The translations under genes were made by a program, and so were the position numbers. The notes under the pieces were generated by a model, which saw only the letters and a program-made list of their open reading frames with translations, was not told the DNA's origin and searched no databases. Positions 34,328 to 35,137 of a stretch of DNA of 35,137 nt are shown here, one piece after another. Origin of the DNA: Candidatus Rokuibacteriota bacterium (GTDB lineage Bacteria > Methylomirabilota > Methylomirabilia > Rokubacteriales > CSP1-6); NCBI GenBank assembly GCA_003220335.1, contig QHSB01000242.1, positions 1 through 35,137 of the forward strand, written 5' to 3'. Position 1 is the stretch's first letter; each line of letters starts with the position of its first letter.

Positions 34328-35137
34328 GGGCCGCGCAAGGCTCCATCTGTGCCGCGGTGATTGTCACGATCGCCGTGGCGGCGCAGGCGTGCGCGTCGAG
34401 GTCCACGCCTCCGGTTTCAAGGCTCGGTGCCCTCGTCACCGCGTTTGACCGGGCAAGCACACCGTACTTCCCGTTCACAGCGAGCGAAGCCGGGCTGCGC
34501 CAGTACGACCGCGTGCTGGCCAACACCATCGGCGAGGAGTATCGGACGGGGCTCGCCGCACTGTGCTCGCGCTATCACAGCGAGCTGCGTCGGATCGAGC
34601 CGGCCACGCTCGACGAGCACGACCGCCTGACGCGTGACATCTTCCAGTTCAATCTCGAGACGTGCGTGGAGCGGTTGCGTCTGCCGTGGCACCTGCTGCC
34701 TGTCGATCAGGTCGGGCGCAGCCTGCCGAGCGAGTTTGCGGTCATCGGCGCGGGTCGGGGTGTGCATCCGTTCAAGACGCCACGGAACTACGAGGACTTC
34801 CTGGGCCGCATCGACGGCTTCGTGACGTGGATGGATACCGCGATCGCGAACATGCGCACCGGCATGGAGCGCGGCATCACGCAGCCGCGCGACATCATGG
34901 TGAAGATGCTGCCCCAGCTCGACGTCCACATCGTCGCCGACCCGCGCGCGAGCGTGTTCTATGAGCCCATCAAGAACTTGCCGCCGGACTTCGACGAAGC
35001 CACCCGCAACACCCTGACCGACAAATATGTGCGGGCCATCGAGGGCCAGATCGTGCCGGCCTACCGGCGGCTCCGCGCCTTCGTGCACGACGAATATCTG
35101 CCGCGGTGTCGAGCGACATTTGGCCTCGCCGACCTCC
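34324..35137 (+). CDS. DUF885 family protein, N-terminal part
   Basis: The first 271 residues are visible and the frame runs off the window. The N-terminus has a hydrophobic stretch AAVIVTIAVAAQACASRS, which could be a lipoprotein signal with the Cys in AQAC as lipidation site, though the position before it is not a perfect lipobox. The mature part starts with RLGALVTAFDRASTPYFPF and has HDRLTRDIFQFNLETCVERL, PWHLLPVDQ and FLGRIDGFVTWMDTAIANM, typical of DUF885 proteins, which are alpha-helical and proposed to be metallopeptidase-like. The metal-site motif lies beyond the visible part. The GTG start overlaps the hyuB stop (GTGA). Confidence 0.8.
   Translation, partial: MRAAQGSICAAVIVTIAVAAQACASRSTPPVSRLGALVTAFDRASTPYFPFTASEAGLRQYDRVLANTIGEEYRTGLAALCSRYHSELRRIEPATLDEHDRLTRDIFQFNLETCVERLRLPWHLLPVDQVGRSLPSEFAVIGAGRGVHPFKTPRNYEDFLGRIDGFVTWMDTAIANMRTGMERGITQPRDIMVKMLPQLDVHIVADPRASVFYEPIKNLPPDFDEATRNTLTDKYVRAIEGQIVPAYRRLRAFVHDEYLPRCRATFGLADL

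Overview
This is a 35 kb, strongly GC-rich bacterial chromosome segment. It has dense coding, frequent ATGA/GTGA start-stop overlaps and no tRNA, rRNA, insertion sequence, phage gene or CRISPR array that I can see. Two orphan amide/branched-chain-type binding proteins, a nitrilase, two amidases, a hydantoinase pair, a sulfite-oxidase-like enzyme and a chemotaxis operon suggest a free-living heterotroph from soil or groundwater. The style recalls uncultured high-GC lineages such as Rokubacteria/Methylomirabilota, but that placement is inference and a deltaproteobacterial relative is possible. No gene-free stretch exceeds 300 bases; the longest are about 8073-8347 and 19766-20050.

Region 1 (1-8072): the 3' end of an Ig-like surface or secreted protein, then a nine-gene minus-strand chemotaxis operon read right to left: cheY, cheZ-like, cheY, cheA, periplasmic binding protein, mcp, cheW, cheR, cheD. 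Most junctions overlap. The binding protein sits between cheA and the receptor, which suggests a dedicated ligand-receptor pair. No cheB is present.

Region 2 (8073-20050): a lytic transglycosylase; a minus-strand operon of a molybdopterin oxidoreductase, a Tat-type binding protein and a nitrilase; a Uma2 protein; a Tat-exported amidase; a tannase/feruloyl-esterase-like enzyme; a tiny Cys protein; an hsp20-lon proteostasis operon; and a receiver-like protein.

Region 3 (20051-25694): a second lytic transglycosylase whose catalytic domain is a near copy, in inverted orientation, of the one at 8486-8863; a secreted six-cysteine protein of unknown function; and a signalling cluster of a membrane hybrid histidine kinase, a stand-alone receiver-like protein and a LuxR-type regulator.

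Region 4 (25695-35137): a cytoplasmic amidase, a DUF1345 membrane protein, a methyltransferase with a PqqD-like tail coupled to a Tat-exported barrel-like protein, an orphan Hcp, hydantoinase A/B and the start of a DUF885 protein.

The most interesting signals are: (a) the binding protein inside a cheB-less chemotaxis operon with a possible C-terminal receptor tether; (b) a 28-bp promoter block shared, with four mismatches, by the molybdopterin operon and the second amidase 15 kb away, both predicted to be nearly leaderless; (c) the inverted transglycosylase pair; (d) the methyltransferase/PqqD-like fusion next to an orphan Hcp; and (e) a hairpin that would hide the ribosome-binding site of the LuxR-type regulator.
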